Shown here: positions 1 through 6,404 of the stretch, one piece after another
Layout: each line of letters starts with the position of its first letter
How positions within the stretch are numbered: the stretch's first letter is position 1
Source of the DNA: CAYTSW01 sp964440605
GTDB taxonomy: Bacteria > Planctomycetota > Phycisphaerae > Phycisphaerales > UBA1924
Length of the DNA stretch: 9,869 nucleotides
Assembly (NCBI GenBank): GCA_964440605.1
Contig: CAYTSW010000105.1
Coordinates: 1-9,869, forward strand
Reading direction: 5' to 3'
Made by a program: the position numbers and the translations under genes
Notes under the pieces: generated by a model
Seen by the model: the letters and a program-made list of their open reading frames with translations, nothing else
What the model was told of the DNA's origin: nothing
Databases searched by the model: none

Positions 1-381
1 GAGGGGCTGGTGCATGAGGTTGCGGCTGTTGCGCAGGGCGTGACGCTTGCCTTTGGTGCCGGTGCAGGCGATGACCGAGCCCATGGAAGCGGCCTGGCCC
101 ACGATGTAGGTGCAGACGTCGGGCTCGACGAAGCGGAGCGTGTCGACGATCGCGAGCCCCGCCGTCACGGAGCCGCCCGGGGAGTTGATGTAGACGTGGA
201 TGTCGCTCTTGGGGTCTTCGTTGGCGAGGAAGAGGGCCTGGGCGACGATGAGGTTGGCCATGTCGTCGTGCACGGGTCCGCCCAGGAAGATGATGCGGTC
301 CTTGAGGAGGCGCGAGTAGATGTCGTAGGCGCGTTCGCCGCGGCCGGACTGTTCGACGACGATCGGAACAAGGGTGGACAT
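1..381 (-). CDS. clpP: ATP-dependent Clp protease proteolytic subunit (canonical copy), C-terminus off the left edge
   Basis: This is the N-terminal 127 codons of a ClpP serine peptidase, the barrel that degrades proteins fed to it by ClpX or ClpA/ClpC in the cytoplasm. ATG at 381 gives MSTLVPIVVEQSGRGERAYD, the usual ClpP N-terminus including the axial-loop segment (VVEQ..RGERAYDIYSRLL). Also visible are YINSPGG at about 64-70 (oxyanion/strand region), GQAASMGS with catalytic Ser99, and MHQP with catalytic His124. The catalytic Asp and the handle region's end lie beyond position 1, so the gene is cut by the window, not broken. It lies 138 bases downstream of a second, divergent clpP read the same way, so the two probably share a transcript. 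No clear Shine-Dalgarno precedes the ATG; the leader is C-rich. The family assignment is firm. Whether clpX follows cannot be seen. Confidence 0.96.
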   Translation of the reverse strand, partial: MSTLVPIVVEQSGRGERAYDIYSRLLKDRIIFLGGPVHDDMANLIVAQALFLANEDPKSDIHVYINSPGGSVTAGLAIVDTLRFVEPDVCTYIVGQAASMGSVIACTGTKGKRHALRNSRNLMHQPL

Positions 382-519
382 GGGGTCGCTCGTCTGGGCT
401 GGGGGTGATGCTTGGGGAGGGGCTGAGAAGTGCTGCGCCGCGGGGAGGCTCGGAGACTCTCGAAACGGGCTTCCGCCGGCTCGCAGGCCGTCGGGGTGGC
501 GGGGTGGCGGGGCCTGTGG
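382..519 (-). other. C-rich intergenic leader between the two clpP genes
   Basis: This 138-base spacer carries no ORF I believe. In the direction of clpP transcription the RNA would be strikingly C-rich and G-poor near the second clpP: over 382-430 I count 27 C and 7 G in 49 bases (transcript strand). No Shine-Dalgarno and no intrinsic terminator hairpin with a T-run are visible, so read-through from the first to the second clpP is plausible. Confidence 0.5.
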
Positions 520-1101
520 TTAGTGGTTCGGTTGGGCTTCTTCGATGTTGAGGATCTCGTCGATGAGGCCGTACTCCTTGGCCTGCATCGCGTTGAAGTA
601 TTTATCGCGCTCGGCGTCGGCCTTGATCTGGTCGACGGTCTGCCCGGTGTGGCGGGCGAGGATCTCGTTGAGCTGGTGCTTGTCCTTGATGATCTGGTCG
701 GCCTGAATGAGGATGTCGGCGGCCTGGCCCGTCACCCCGCCGTAGGGCTGGTGGATCATCGCTTTGGCGTGGGGGAGGATGATGCGCTTGCCCTTCTCGC
801 CCGCGGCGAGGAGGACGGCGGCGCCGGAGTACGCCCTCCCGACGCAGTAGGTCGCGACCTTGGACGAGATGAACTGCATGGTGTCGTAGATGGCCAGCGT
901 GTCGTCCACCACGCCGCCCGGGGAGTTGATGTAGAGGTTGATGTCCTGGCCCTTTTTCTGGTTCTCCAGATAGAGCATCTGCATCATCACCCGGGCCGCG
1001 GAGGCCTGGGTGATGGGGCCGAAGAGGAAGACGACCCGGTTCTCGAGCAGAAGCTCGTCGATGGTCATCTCGCGGGTGCGCTGGTAGTTGACGTGGCTCA
1101 T
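520..1101 (-). CDS. clpP: ATP-dependent Clp protease proteolytic subunit (divergent upstream copy)
   Basis: A complete 193-residue ClpP, a normal length for a mature-type subunit without a long propeptide. It starts at ATG 1101 (MSHVNYQRTREMTIDELLLE); the frame stays open farther upstream, but that stretch has no ClpP similarity. Motifs: YINSPGG at 57-63, GRAYSGAAVLLAAG with catalytic Ser92, MIHQP with His117, and ERDKYF with Asp166, so the Ser-His-Asp triad is intact. The sequence around the serine (GRAYSGAA) differs from the usual GQAASMGA, and the N-terminus lacks the VVEQ..RGER axial-loop segment of the neighbouring copy. The C-terminal YGLIDEIL matches the family. It is the first gene of a leftward pair with the canonical clpP. 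By analogy with bacteria that make ClpP1P2 mixed barrels, it may form a hetero-oligomer with that partner; this is inference. Only a weak purine-rich site precedes the start. Confidence 0.95.
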   Translation of the reverse strand: MSHVNYQRTREMTIDELLLENRVVFLFGPITQASAARVMMQMLYLENQKKGQDINLYINSPGGVVDDTLAIYDTMQFISSKVATYCVGRAYSGAAVLLAAGEKGKRIILPHAKAMIHQPYGGVTGQAADILIQADQIIKDKHQLNEILARHTGQTVDQIKADAERDKYFNAMQAKEYGLIDEILNIEEAQPNH

Positions 1102-1197
1102 ACGCGGTCTCTGGGGTCCTGGAGCAAGAGGCGAGTGGGGGGTCTTCCCGGTTGAGGAAGCGGACGGTCTGGAGAAGAAGGGAGAACTGCCGGGCCG

Positions 1198-1203
1198 ATC
1201 ATA
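1198..1203 (-). promoter_or_regulatory. Candidate -10 element for the clpP pair
   Basis: The minus strand reads TATGAT here, five of six matches to the sigma-70 -10 consensus, about 97 bases upstream of the clpP ATG at 1101. No good -35 hexamer lies at 16-18 bases (AAACAC or GAAACA). It is therefore a candidate only, in a divergent region where a leftward promoter is expected. Confidence 0.3.
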
Positions 1204-1213
1204 GGGGGGCGTT

Positions 1214-1259
1214 GCGAGGCGTGTTTCGCCTCCGCGGCCCCGTCTGAACTTCGGTTCGG
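1214..1259. other. Two adjacent hairpins in the divergent clpP/phosphoesterase control region
   Basis: GAGGCG (1216-1221) pairs with CGCCTC (1227-1232) around a 5-base loop, and can extend to 1214-1235 across one bulged C. Nine bases on, CTGAAC (1244-1249) pairs with GTTCGG (1254-1259), with one G-T pair, around the stable tetraloop TTCG (1250-1253). Neither is followed by a T-run on either strand, so they do not look like ordinary terminators. They could be operators or leader structures. No gene is supported in the roughly 290 bases between 1101 and 1390. Confidence 0.4.
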
Positions 1260-1286
1260 CGGACGCCCGATCGAGAATCCCTCGCG

Positions 1287-1316
1287 TTGACTGGTGCATC
1301 GGGGCGTGGCTAGGGT
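1287..1316 (+). promoter_or_regulatory. Candidate sigma-70 type promoter for the phosphoesterase gene
   Basis: TTGACT (1287-1292) matches five of six -35 bases and is followed, after 18 bases, by TAGGGT (1311-1316), which keeps the T-A...T positions of the -10 box. A start near 1323 would give a leader of roughly 65 bases before the GTG at 1390. This is a plausible arrangement in GC-rich DNA, from hand matching only. Confidence 0.38.
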
Positions 1317-1378
1317 GAGCGTCTGTCCCGCGCTGGCGCAAACGCCGTCCCCGTCCGACGACGCCCGCCCCGGCGGTT

Positions 1379-1382
1379 GGAG
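1379..1382 (+). promoter_or_regulatory. Ribosome binding site that fixes the GTG start of the phosphoesterase
   Basis: GGAG (in TTGGAGAA) ends 7 bases before GTG 1390. It supports that start over the in-frame ATG at 1294, whose extra 32 residues show no family similarity. Confidence 0.7.
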
Positions 1383-1389
1383 AACGCCC

Positions 1390-2178
1390 GTGCCGACGGC
1401 GATCATCAGTGACATCCACGGGAACGCCGAAGCCCTGCGCGCGGTTCTCGCCGACATCGAACAGCGGGGCGAGGCCGACCGCATCATCTGCTTGGGCGAC
1501 ATCATCGGCTATGGCCCCGAGCCGCTCGCGTGCGTCGATCTCGTCGCCGAGCACTGCTCCTGGTCGCTGATGGGCAACCACGACTTCGGGGTGCTCTACG
1601 AGCCGACGAACTTCAACGCCGCCGCCGAGAACGCGGCGTACTGGACGCGTCAGCAGTTCGACGAAACGCCCGACGTGGAGCTGCGCACGAAGCGTTACCA
1701 GTTCCTGGGCCGCCTGAGGGTGCGTGTGGTGGAGCCGGTCGGCGCGAATGGATCAACCAAGCAGGTGCTGGCAGTGCACGGCTCGCCGCGCCGCCCCATC
1801 AACGAGTACATCTTCCCCGACGACGTCCTTTCGGACACCGTGAAGATGAAGCACATCTTCGAAGAGATCGACCACCTGGCGATCTGCGGGCACACGCACG
1901 TGCCCGGCGTGTTCACGGACGAGCCGGACTTCTATCCGCCCGACGAGGTCGGCGAGAACCAGACATACAAGTTCTCCGACAACGAGAGGGCGATCATCAA
2001 CGTGGGCTCGGTCGGCCAGCCGCGCGACTTCAACCCCAAGGCCAGCTACGTGCTGATGTTCGACGACCGGGTGGAGTTCCGCCGGGTGGCGTACGACGTG
2101 GAGAAGACGGCGGAGCTGATCCGCCGCGTGCCGCAACTGACGGACTGGCTTGCCGAACGACTCTTTGAGGGCCGCTGA
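1390..2178 (+). CDS. Metallophosphoesterase family protein (calcineurin-like fold, YfcE/ApaH-like)
   Basis: A 262-residue protein with the full set of metal-ligand motifs of the calcineurin-like phosphoesterases: SDIHGN with Asp8 and His10, GDIIGYGP with Asp37, GNHD with Asn63 and His64, VHGSP with His130, and GHTH with His168 and His170. INVGSVGQPRD near the C-terminus is also typical of the small prokaryotic branch (Metallophos_2 type, near YfcE and diadenosine-tetraphosphatase-like proteins). Such enzymes bind two divalent metals and hydrolyse phosphoesters, but the substrate (phosphodiester, nucleotide or protein phosphate) cannot be read from the sequence. There is no signal peptide, so it is cytosolic. 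The GTG start is chosen because a GGAG lies 7 bases upstream and the protein then opens directly on the first beta strand (VPTAIISDIHGN). It is divergent from clpP and 146 bases upstream of yidC; co-transcription with yidC is possible but not shown. Confidence 0.9.
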   Translation: MPTAIISDIHGNAEALRAVLADIEQRGEADRIICLGDIIGYGPEPLACVDLVAEHCSWSLMGNHDFGVLYEPTNFNAAAENAAYWTRQQFDETPDVELRTKRYQFLGRLRVRVVEPVGANGSTKQVLAVHGSPRRPINEYIFPDDVLSDTVKMKHIFEEIDHLAICGHTHVPGVFTDEPDFYPPDEVGENQTYKFSDNERAIINVGSVGQPRDFNPKASYVLMFDDRVEFRRVAYDVEKTAELIRRVPQLTDWLAERLFEGR

Positions 2179-2315
2179 CCCGGCATAGAGCGTTGGCCGG
2201 GCCCTTCTGACAGGGCGGGTCGGCACACGGGGCAAGCGATATCATCCGCTCCTTGCGCCGCGCGATGTCCCTGTGGGGGCTCATCCATTCTTGATCGCCA
2301 CGCCACGCTCGAGCC

Positions 2316-2320
2316 GGAGG
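2316..2320 (+). promoter_or_regulatory. Ribosome binding site of yidC
   Basis: A perfect GGAGG lies 4 bases before ATG 2325, and the protein starting there opens with a short basic stretch and a membrane helix, as YidC does. Confidence 0.75.
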
Positions 2321-2324
2321 CCCG

Positions 2325-4943
2325 ATGCCCGCTTCCAAGCAGAACCCGCTCCTCAAACTCGTCCTCCCGATCGTCGCAGCCGCGATTCTGCTCATGTTCG
2401 TCCTCGGCCCCGCGCTCTTCAGCAGCGGCGGGGGCGGGCAGCAGCAACCGCAGCAGAACCAGACCGGACAGAGCGGGCAGGACGGCGAGGCCGCGGAGCC
2501 CGCCGATGCCGATGCCGACGCCGACGCCGACGCCGANNNNNNNNNNNNNNNNNNNNNNNNNNNNNNNNNNNNNNNNNNNNNNNNNNNNNNNNNNNNNNNN
2601 NNNNNNNNNNNNNNNNNNNNNNNNNNNNNNNNNNNNGCCGACGCCGACGCCGACGCCGATCCGAACGACGCAACGATGCAGCCCGCGGTTGCCGACGATG
2701 ACGATGCGCCAGCCGCGACGGATGAAGGCGTCGCGAGCGACGTTGCAAGCGACGATGCGCCGAGCATCACGCCCGCGCCTCAAGAAGAGTCCACGGTCGC
2801 CGAGACGACACTTGACGCCCCGCTCGGAGCCGACACGTCGGACGACTCCGCCGCAGTTCTCGATGTCGCCGCGCCGACGGGGCTGCGTGTGCGTGTGCAG
2901 CCGTCGTCCGACGCGCCGGCGTCGCTGGGCTCGATTGATCCCGCCTGGGGCGCGACCAGCCAGCCGCTGATGCGTGTCGACTTCACGCTGGCGGGGGCCG
3001 GCGTCGACGCGATCAAGCTCGCCAATCACTTCGTCGACGCGGTGTCGTACCAGGAAGCCCGGCGCGGCAACCCGCGACCCGAAGACCACTTCGCCATCCA
3101 GAAGGGTGCCGCGCAGACGAATGTCGCGGTCTTCCCGCTCGCGGCGCTGGCGGTGGAGATCCAGACGTCGGCCGACGGGCCGGTCGTCGAGATCCCGCTG
3201 TTCTCCAGCGCCGGCAAGCCGGTGTGGCGCGAGAAGGGTCCGGGCGAGTTCGTCGCGGAGATCGAAGACGGCGCGGGCGAGCTCGTCGCGCGCATCAACC
3301 GGCGCTATCGCCTGCCCGACGACACGTACCAGCTCCGCGTGACGCAGACGTTCGAGAACCTCTCGGGCGCGGAGATGTTCATCCGCTGGAGCCAGTACGG
3401 CCCGGCGGACATCATCGAAGAGAAGCAGACGGGCTACCGCCTGCCGTCGGACCGTGTGCGTGTCGGCTACCTGCCGACGCTGGGAACGGAGGTCGAGCCG
3501 GGCCCGCGCAGCCGCCTGTCGGGCGCGACGTGGATGGAGCGCGGCACGGCGTTCAAGGAGATCCCGTACGTCCAGAACCAGCAGGGCAACCTCACCGGCT
3601 CGATCACGCTGTGGGACACGACGGGAGGCGTCGTCGCCGGGCCGCCCTCGGGCAGCTACCCGGAGGCCGACCGCATTTCGTGGGTGGCGCAGTCCAATCG
3701 CTACTTCGCGTTCGTGATCCACCCGCTGCTCGACCCACAGAAGGCATCCAACGCGAGCCGCTCGGACCTGACCTTCCGTCTGGCGCAGCGGGTGAACGTC
3801 CTCGAGTTCGGCGCTCCCGGGCTCGACAACGAAGGCCGGCAGGACAACAACCGCCTGCTCACCGAGCTGCTCAGTGAGCGGATCGAAGTGGGTGAGGGGA
3901 CGAGCGCGGACCTGAGCTTCGGGGTCTACGCCGGACCGGTCTCGAAACAGATCCTCGCCGGCGCCCAGCGCAACCCGGTGCTCGACGCATTGGACCTCGA
4001 CGCGCTGCGCGTCTACCAGATCGGGATGTGCGGCATCTGCACCTTCCAGTGGCTCGCTCAAGGGCTGCTCTGGCTGCTGGGCTTCTTCCACATGATCGTC
4101 TCGGACTGGGCGATCGCGATCATCATTCTGGTGATCTGCGTGCGCGCGATCCTGCACCCGATCACGAAGAAGAGCCAGGTCAGCATGATGCGCTTCGGCA
4201 AGCAGATGCAGCGCGTCGCGCCCAAGCAGAAGAAGATCCAGGAGCGCTACAAGAACGACCCGCAGAAGATGCGTGAGGAGATGATGCGGCTGATGCGCGA
4301 GGAGCGCGTCAACCCGGCGGGCGCCCTGGGCTGCCTGCCCATGCTCCTTCAGTCGCCCATCTGGATCGCGCTCTACGCGATGGTCTACTTCGCCTTCCCC
4401 CTGCGCCACGAGCCGGCGTTCTACGGGCTCTTCCAGAGCCTCACCGGCGGCTCGTGGACGTTCCTGAATGATCTGGCCAGCCCCGACCACTTCTACGAGT
4501 GGGGCGGGAACTTCCAGATCCCGCTCATCGGCGGGCTCATGGGGCCCATCACCGGGCTCAACATTCTGCCCCTGCTCATGGGCGTGGTCTTCTTCATCCA
4601 GCAGAAGTACCTCACGCCGCCGACGAGCGCGACGCTCAGCCCCGAGCAACAGCAGACGCAGAAGATTATGAAGGTGATGCTGGTGGTGATGATGCCGGTG
4701 TTTTTGTACAACGCGCCGGCGGGCCTGACGCTGTACATCATGACGAGCTCGACGCTGGGCATCCTCGAAAGCCGGTACATCCGCTCGCACGTGGACAAGA
4801 TGGACCTCGAGTCGCCGCCCAAGCCGCGGATGTCGCCGAACGCCGGCGCCGGGCGGAAGAAGGTCGCGAACCAGGCGCAGCCCTTCGGCAAGAAGGGCCG
4901 CGTCGAGCCGCCGCGGCGCTTCAAGTCGCGCGACAAGAAGTGA
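2325..4943 (+). CDS. yidC: Membrane protein insertase YidC with extended Ala-Asp-rich periplasmic linker
   Basis: YidC inserts and folds inner-membrane proteins, alone or with SecYEG. As assembled the product is 872 residues, including about 34 unknown residues from the N-run; E. coli YidC is about 550. Order: TM1 at about 9-32 (LLKLVLPIVAAAILLMFVLG); a Gln/Gly then Ala-Asp-rich acidic linker at about 35-180 containing the gap; the periplasmic P1 beta domain at about 185-555, with the family's W...Q..YF pattern near 453-461 (WVAQSNRYF); and the YidC/Oxa1 core from about 570. Core TM2 carries the conserved hydrophilic-groove arginine at Arg607 (CVRAILHPITKKSQ). The cytoplasmic C1 hairpin is charged (about 615-662), and helices follow at about 667-690, 742-763 and 780-812. 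The last 45 residues are strongly basic, as in ribosome-binding YidC tails. yidC next to mnmE is a widespread order. Firm assignment; the true length is unknown because of the gap. Confidence 0.96.
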   Translation: MPASKQNPLLKLVLPIVAAAILLMFVLGPALFSSGGGGQQQPQQNQTGQSGQDGEAAEPADADADADADAXXXXXXXXXXXXXXXXXXXXXXXXXXXXXXXXXXADADADADPNDATMQPAVADDDDAPAATDEGVASDVASDDAPSITPAPQEESTVAETTLDAPLGADTSDDSAAVLDVAAPTGLRVRVQPSSDAPASLGSIDPAWGATSQPLMRVDFTLAGAGVDAIKLANHFVDAVSYQEARRGNPRPEDHFAIQKGAAQTNVAVFPLAALAVEIQTSADGPVVEIPLFSSAGKPVWREKGPGEFVAEIEDGAGELVARINRRYRLPDDTYQLRVTQTFENLSGAEMFIRWSQYGPADIIEEKQTGYRLPSDRVRVGYLPTLGTEVEPGPRSRLSGATWMERGTAFKEIPYVQNQQGNLTGSITLWDTTGGVVAGPPSGSYPEADRISWVAQSNRYFAFVIHPLLDPQKASNASRSDLTFRLAQRVNVLEFGAPGLDNEGRQDNNRLLTELLSERIEVGEGTSADLSFGVYAGPVSKQILAGAQRNPVLDALDLDALRVYQIGMCGICTFQWLAQGLLWLLGFFHMIVSDWAIAIIILVICVRAILHPITKKSQVSMMRFGKQMQRVAPKQKKIQERYKNDPQKMREEMMRLMREERVNPAGALGCLPMLLQSPIWIALYAMVYFAFPLRHEPAFYGLFQSLTGGSWTFLNDLASPDHFYEWGGNFQIPLIGGLMGPITGLNILPLLMGVVFFIQQKYLTPPTSATLSPEQQQTQKIMKVMLVVMMPVFLYNAPAGLTLYIMTSSTLGILESRYIRSHVDKMDLESPPKPRMSPNAGAGRKKVANQAQPFGKKGRVEPPRRFKSRDKK
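2502..2660 (+). repeat. Hexanucleotide repeat (GCCGAY)n coding (Ala-Asp)n, interrupted by the assembly gap
   Basis: Units GCCGAT or GCCGAC repeat without break from 2502 into the N-run at 2537, and again from 2637 to 2660 (four units), giving Ala-Asp dipeptides in the YidC linker. Both sides are in the same reading frame as annotated. The repeat is the probable cause of the assembly break. Repeats of this kind can change length by slippage in steps of two residues without a frameshift. Confidence 0.9.
2537..2636. other. Assembly gap of 100 N
   Basis: Exactly 100 N bases, the usual placeholder for a gap of unknown size. It falls inside yidC in the Ala-Asp repeat. The sequence on both sides is plausible YidC linker, so the gene is very probably whole in the organism. 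Confidence 0.97.
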
Positions 4944-4958
4944 TCGCGGGCCGTCGGC

Positions 4959-6341
4959 GTGCGCACGGGCGACACGATCATCGCTATCGCCTCGCCGCCG
5001 GGCCGTGCGCCCGTCGGGATCGTCCGCCTGTCGGGGCCCGCGACCTTCCCCGCCCTGTGCACGATCCTCGCCGATGACCGCGTGCTGGCGCGTGGCGCGC
5101 ACGCTGTCCGCCTGCGTTTACCTGGGCGGCTGACCGATCATGTCGCGTTCGACGCGCGGGTCATCGTCGCACCGGCGCCGCGCTCGTACACGCGCGAGGA
5201 CACCGCCGAACTGCTCCTGCCGGGGCACCCGGAGTTGCTGCGTCGCCTCGTCGATCGGCTCGCGGCCCATGAGGGTGTCCGCCTCGCGGGGCCGGGGGAG
5301 TTTACCGCTCGGGCTGTGCTCGTGGGGCGGATGACGCCCGAACAGGCCGAGGGCGTGCAGGCGTTGATCGCGGCCCGAGGTGATGCCGAGCGCCGGGCGG
5401 CCCGGCGGCTGCTCTCGGGCGAGACGGGCGACCGCTACCGCGCGTTGGCCGAGGAGTGCGCGGCGGTGCTGGCGCTCGTTGAAGCGGGCATCGACTTCAC
5501 GGAGGAGGAGGACGTCGTCGCGATCGCGCCGGATGAACTGGTGCGACGGATCGGCGTGATGCTGCGCACGATCGAGGGCGAGCTCGGCGCTTCGCGCGAA
5601 GCGCCCGCGGTCGAGGAGCCGGTGATCGTGCTCGTCGGCCCGCCCAACGCCGGCAAGAGCACACTCTTCAACGCCCTGTTGGGGCGTGCGCGCGCGGTGG
5701 TGTCGGATGTGCCCGGCACGACGCGCGATGCGCTGGAGGAGCGCCTCGCGCTGCGCGAGCACGCCAGCCGCGTCGGTCGGCACGCGACCGCGGTGCGGCT
5801 GGTTGATCTCGCGGGTCTCGACGCCGCGCTGGCTTCCCGCACCGAGCTGGATCATCTGGCCCAGCAAGCTGCGCAGCGTGCGATCGACCGCGCCGACGCG
5901 ATGCTCTGGTGCGATCCCGCGGGACGCTTCGATGCGGCAACGCGCGGCGTCACGCTCGACGCTCGGACGCCGGTGCTGCGCGTGCGCACGAAGGGCGATC
6001 TGCCTGCGGACGCGAGGGATGAAGCGCTGGCGGTGTGCGCGCTCGACGGGTGGAACGTCGACGCGTTGCGGCGCGCTATCGCCGATGTGGCCGATGATGT
6101 TGCTCGGCGGGGCACGGGCGGCGCGGGCGAGTCGCTGGTGACGCCTCGGCACCGGGTGGCGCTCGCCGCGGCGGCGGAACACCTCGCCGCCGCGCGGGAA
6201 GCGGCGCGTGCTGCCGGTGCCGACGAGCTCACCGCCGGCGCGTTGCGCGCGGCACTGGACGAGCTGGGCGCGATCGCGGGCCGCGTCCACCCCGACGACA
6301 TCATCGGGCGCATCTTCGCGACGTTCTGCATCGGCAAGTGA
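4959..6341 (+). CDS. mnmE: tRNA uridine-5-carboxymethylaminomethyl(34) synthesis GTPase MnmE
   Basis: MnmE works with MnmG to make (c)mnm5U at wobble uridine 34 of some tRNAs, using a methylene-tetrahydrofolate-derived carbon, GTP and K+. At 460 residues it is close to the usual 450-460. GTG 4959 gives MRTGDTIIAIASPPGRAPVG, aligning with the standard N-terminus (DTIVA.ATPPG.G.VGI.R.SG). The N-terminal folate-binding domain runs to about 120 (PGEFTARA, GRMTPEQAEG). The helical domain flanks a G domain with P-loop GPPNAGKS (227-234, K+-binding Asn230) and TTRD (254-257). G3 is DLAGL (283-287) in place of DTAG[LI], G4 is TKGD (344-347) in place of NKxD, and G5 is CAL in place of SAK. The C-terminus is the diagnostic FCIGK with Cys457. 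It starts 15 bases after the yidC stop with no strong ribosome site, so translation is probably coupled. Family sure; the G-domain motifs are unusual. Confidence 0.95.
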   Translation: MRTGDTIIAIASPPGRAPVGIVRLSGPATFPALCTILADDRVLARGAHAVRLRLPGRLTDHVAFDARVIVAPAPRSYTREDTAELLLPGHPELLRRLVDRLAAHEGVRLAGPGEFTARAVLVGRMTPEQAEGVQALIAARGDAERRAARRLLSGETGDRYRALAEECAAVLALVEAGIDFTEEEDVVAIAPDELVRRIGVMLRTIEGELGASREAPAVEEPVIVLVGPPNAGKSTLFNALLGRARAVVSDVPGTTRDALEERLALREHASRVGRHATAVRLVDLAGLDAALASRTELDHLAQQAAQRAIDRADAMLWCDPAGRFDAATRGVTLDARTPVLRVRTKGDLPADARDEALAVCALDGWNVDALRRAIADVADDVARRGTGGAGESLVTPRHRVALAAAAEHLAAAREAARAAGADELTAGALRAALDELGAIAGRVHPDDIIGRIFATFCIGK

Positions 6342-6344
6342 AAA

Positions 6345-6369
6345 GAGCACCGGGCGAGGCCCGGTGCTC
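6345..6369 (-). terminator. Intrinsic terminator hairpin between convergent mnmE and the S8 protease gene
   Basis: GAGCACCGGGC (6345-6355) and GCCCGGTGCTC (6359-6369) form a perfect 11-bp stem with a GAG loop. Read leftward, the stem is followed directly by TTTT (complement of 6341-6344), 35 bases beyond the protease stop, so it fits an intrinsic terminator for that gene. Read rightward it begins three bases after the mnmE stop but has no T-run behind it, so any stop of mnmE transcription there would be weaker. Confidence 0.85.
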
Positions 6370-6404
6370 CGTAGCAATCGATGGGTTGATTCGGTCGCTG
6401 CGGT

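Noticed and set aside
430..1155. A 241-codon open frame on the plus strand, opposite the divergent clpP
   Set aside because: Antisense to a complete ClpP with an intact catalytic triad; the translation has no family features.
1294..1389. ATG 1294 as start of the phosphoesterase
   Set aside because: It would overlap the candidate promoter and add 32 unrelated residues. GTG 1390 has a good ribosome site and opens on the first conserved strand.
1102..1581. An N-terminal extension of the divergent ClpP of about 160 residues
   Set aside because: The frame is open by chance, the extension overlaps the phosphoesterase gene and has no ClpP similarity. ATG 1101 gives a normal family length.
2179..2216. 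Terminator after the phosphoesterase gene
   Set aside because: CCCGGC/GCCGGG (11-base loop) and GCCCT/AGGGC (6-base loop) overlap as short, mutually exclusive stems, and no T-run follows either.
2207..2245. Promoter for yidC from CTGACA and TATCAT
   Set aside because: The hexamers are 27 bases apart, far outside the 16-19 range.
2502..2660. CRISPR array or other spaced repeat at the GCCGAC units
   Set aside because: The units are contiguous, 6 bases long, without spacers, and lie in frame within yidC.
2046..5102. A 1018-codon open frame on the minus strand, opposite yidC
   Set aside because: It crosses the gap and the ends of three real genes, is very rich in Arg, His, Asp and Leu, and has no domain. 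It is a codon-bias shadow.
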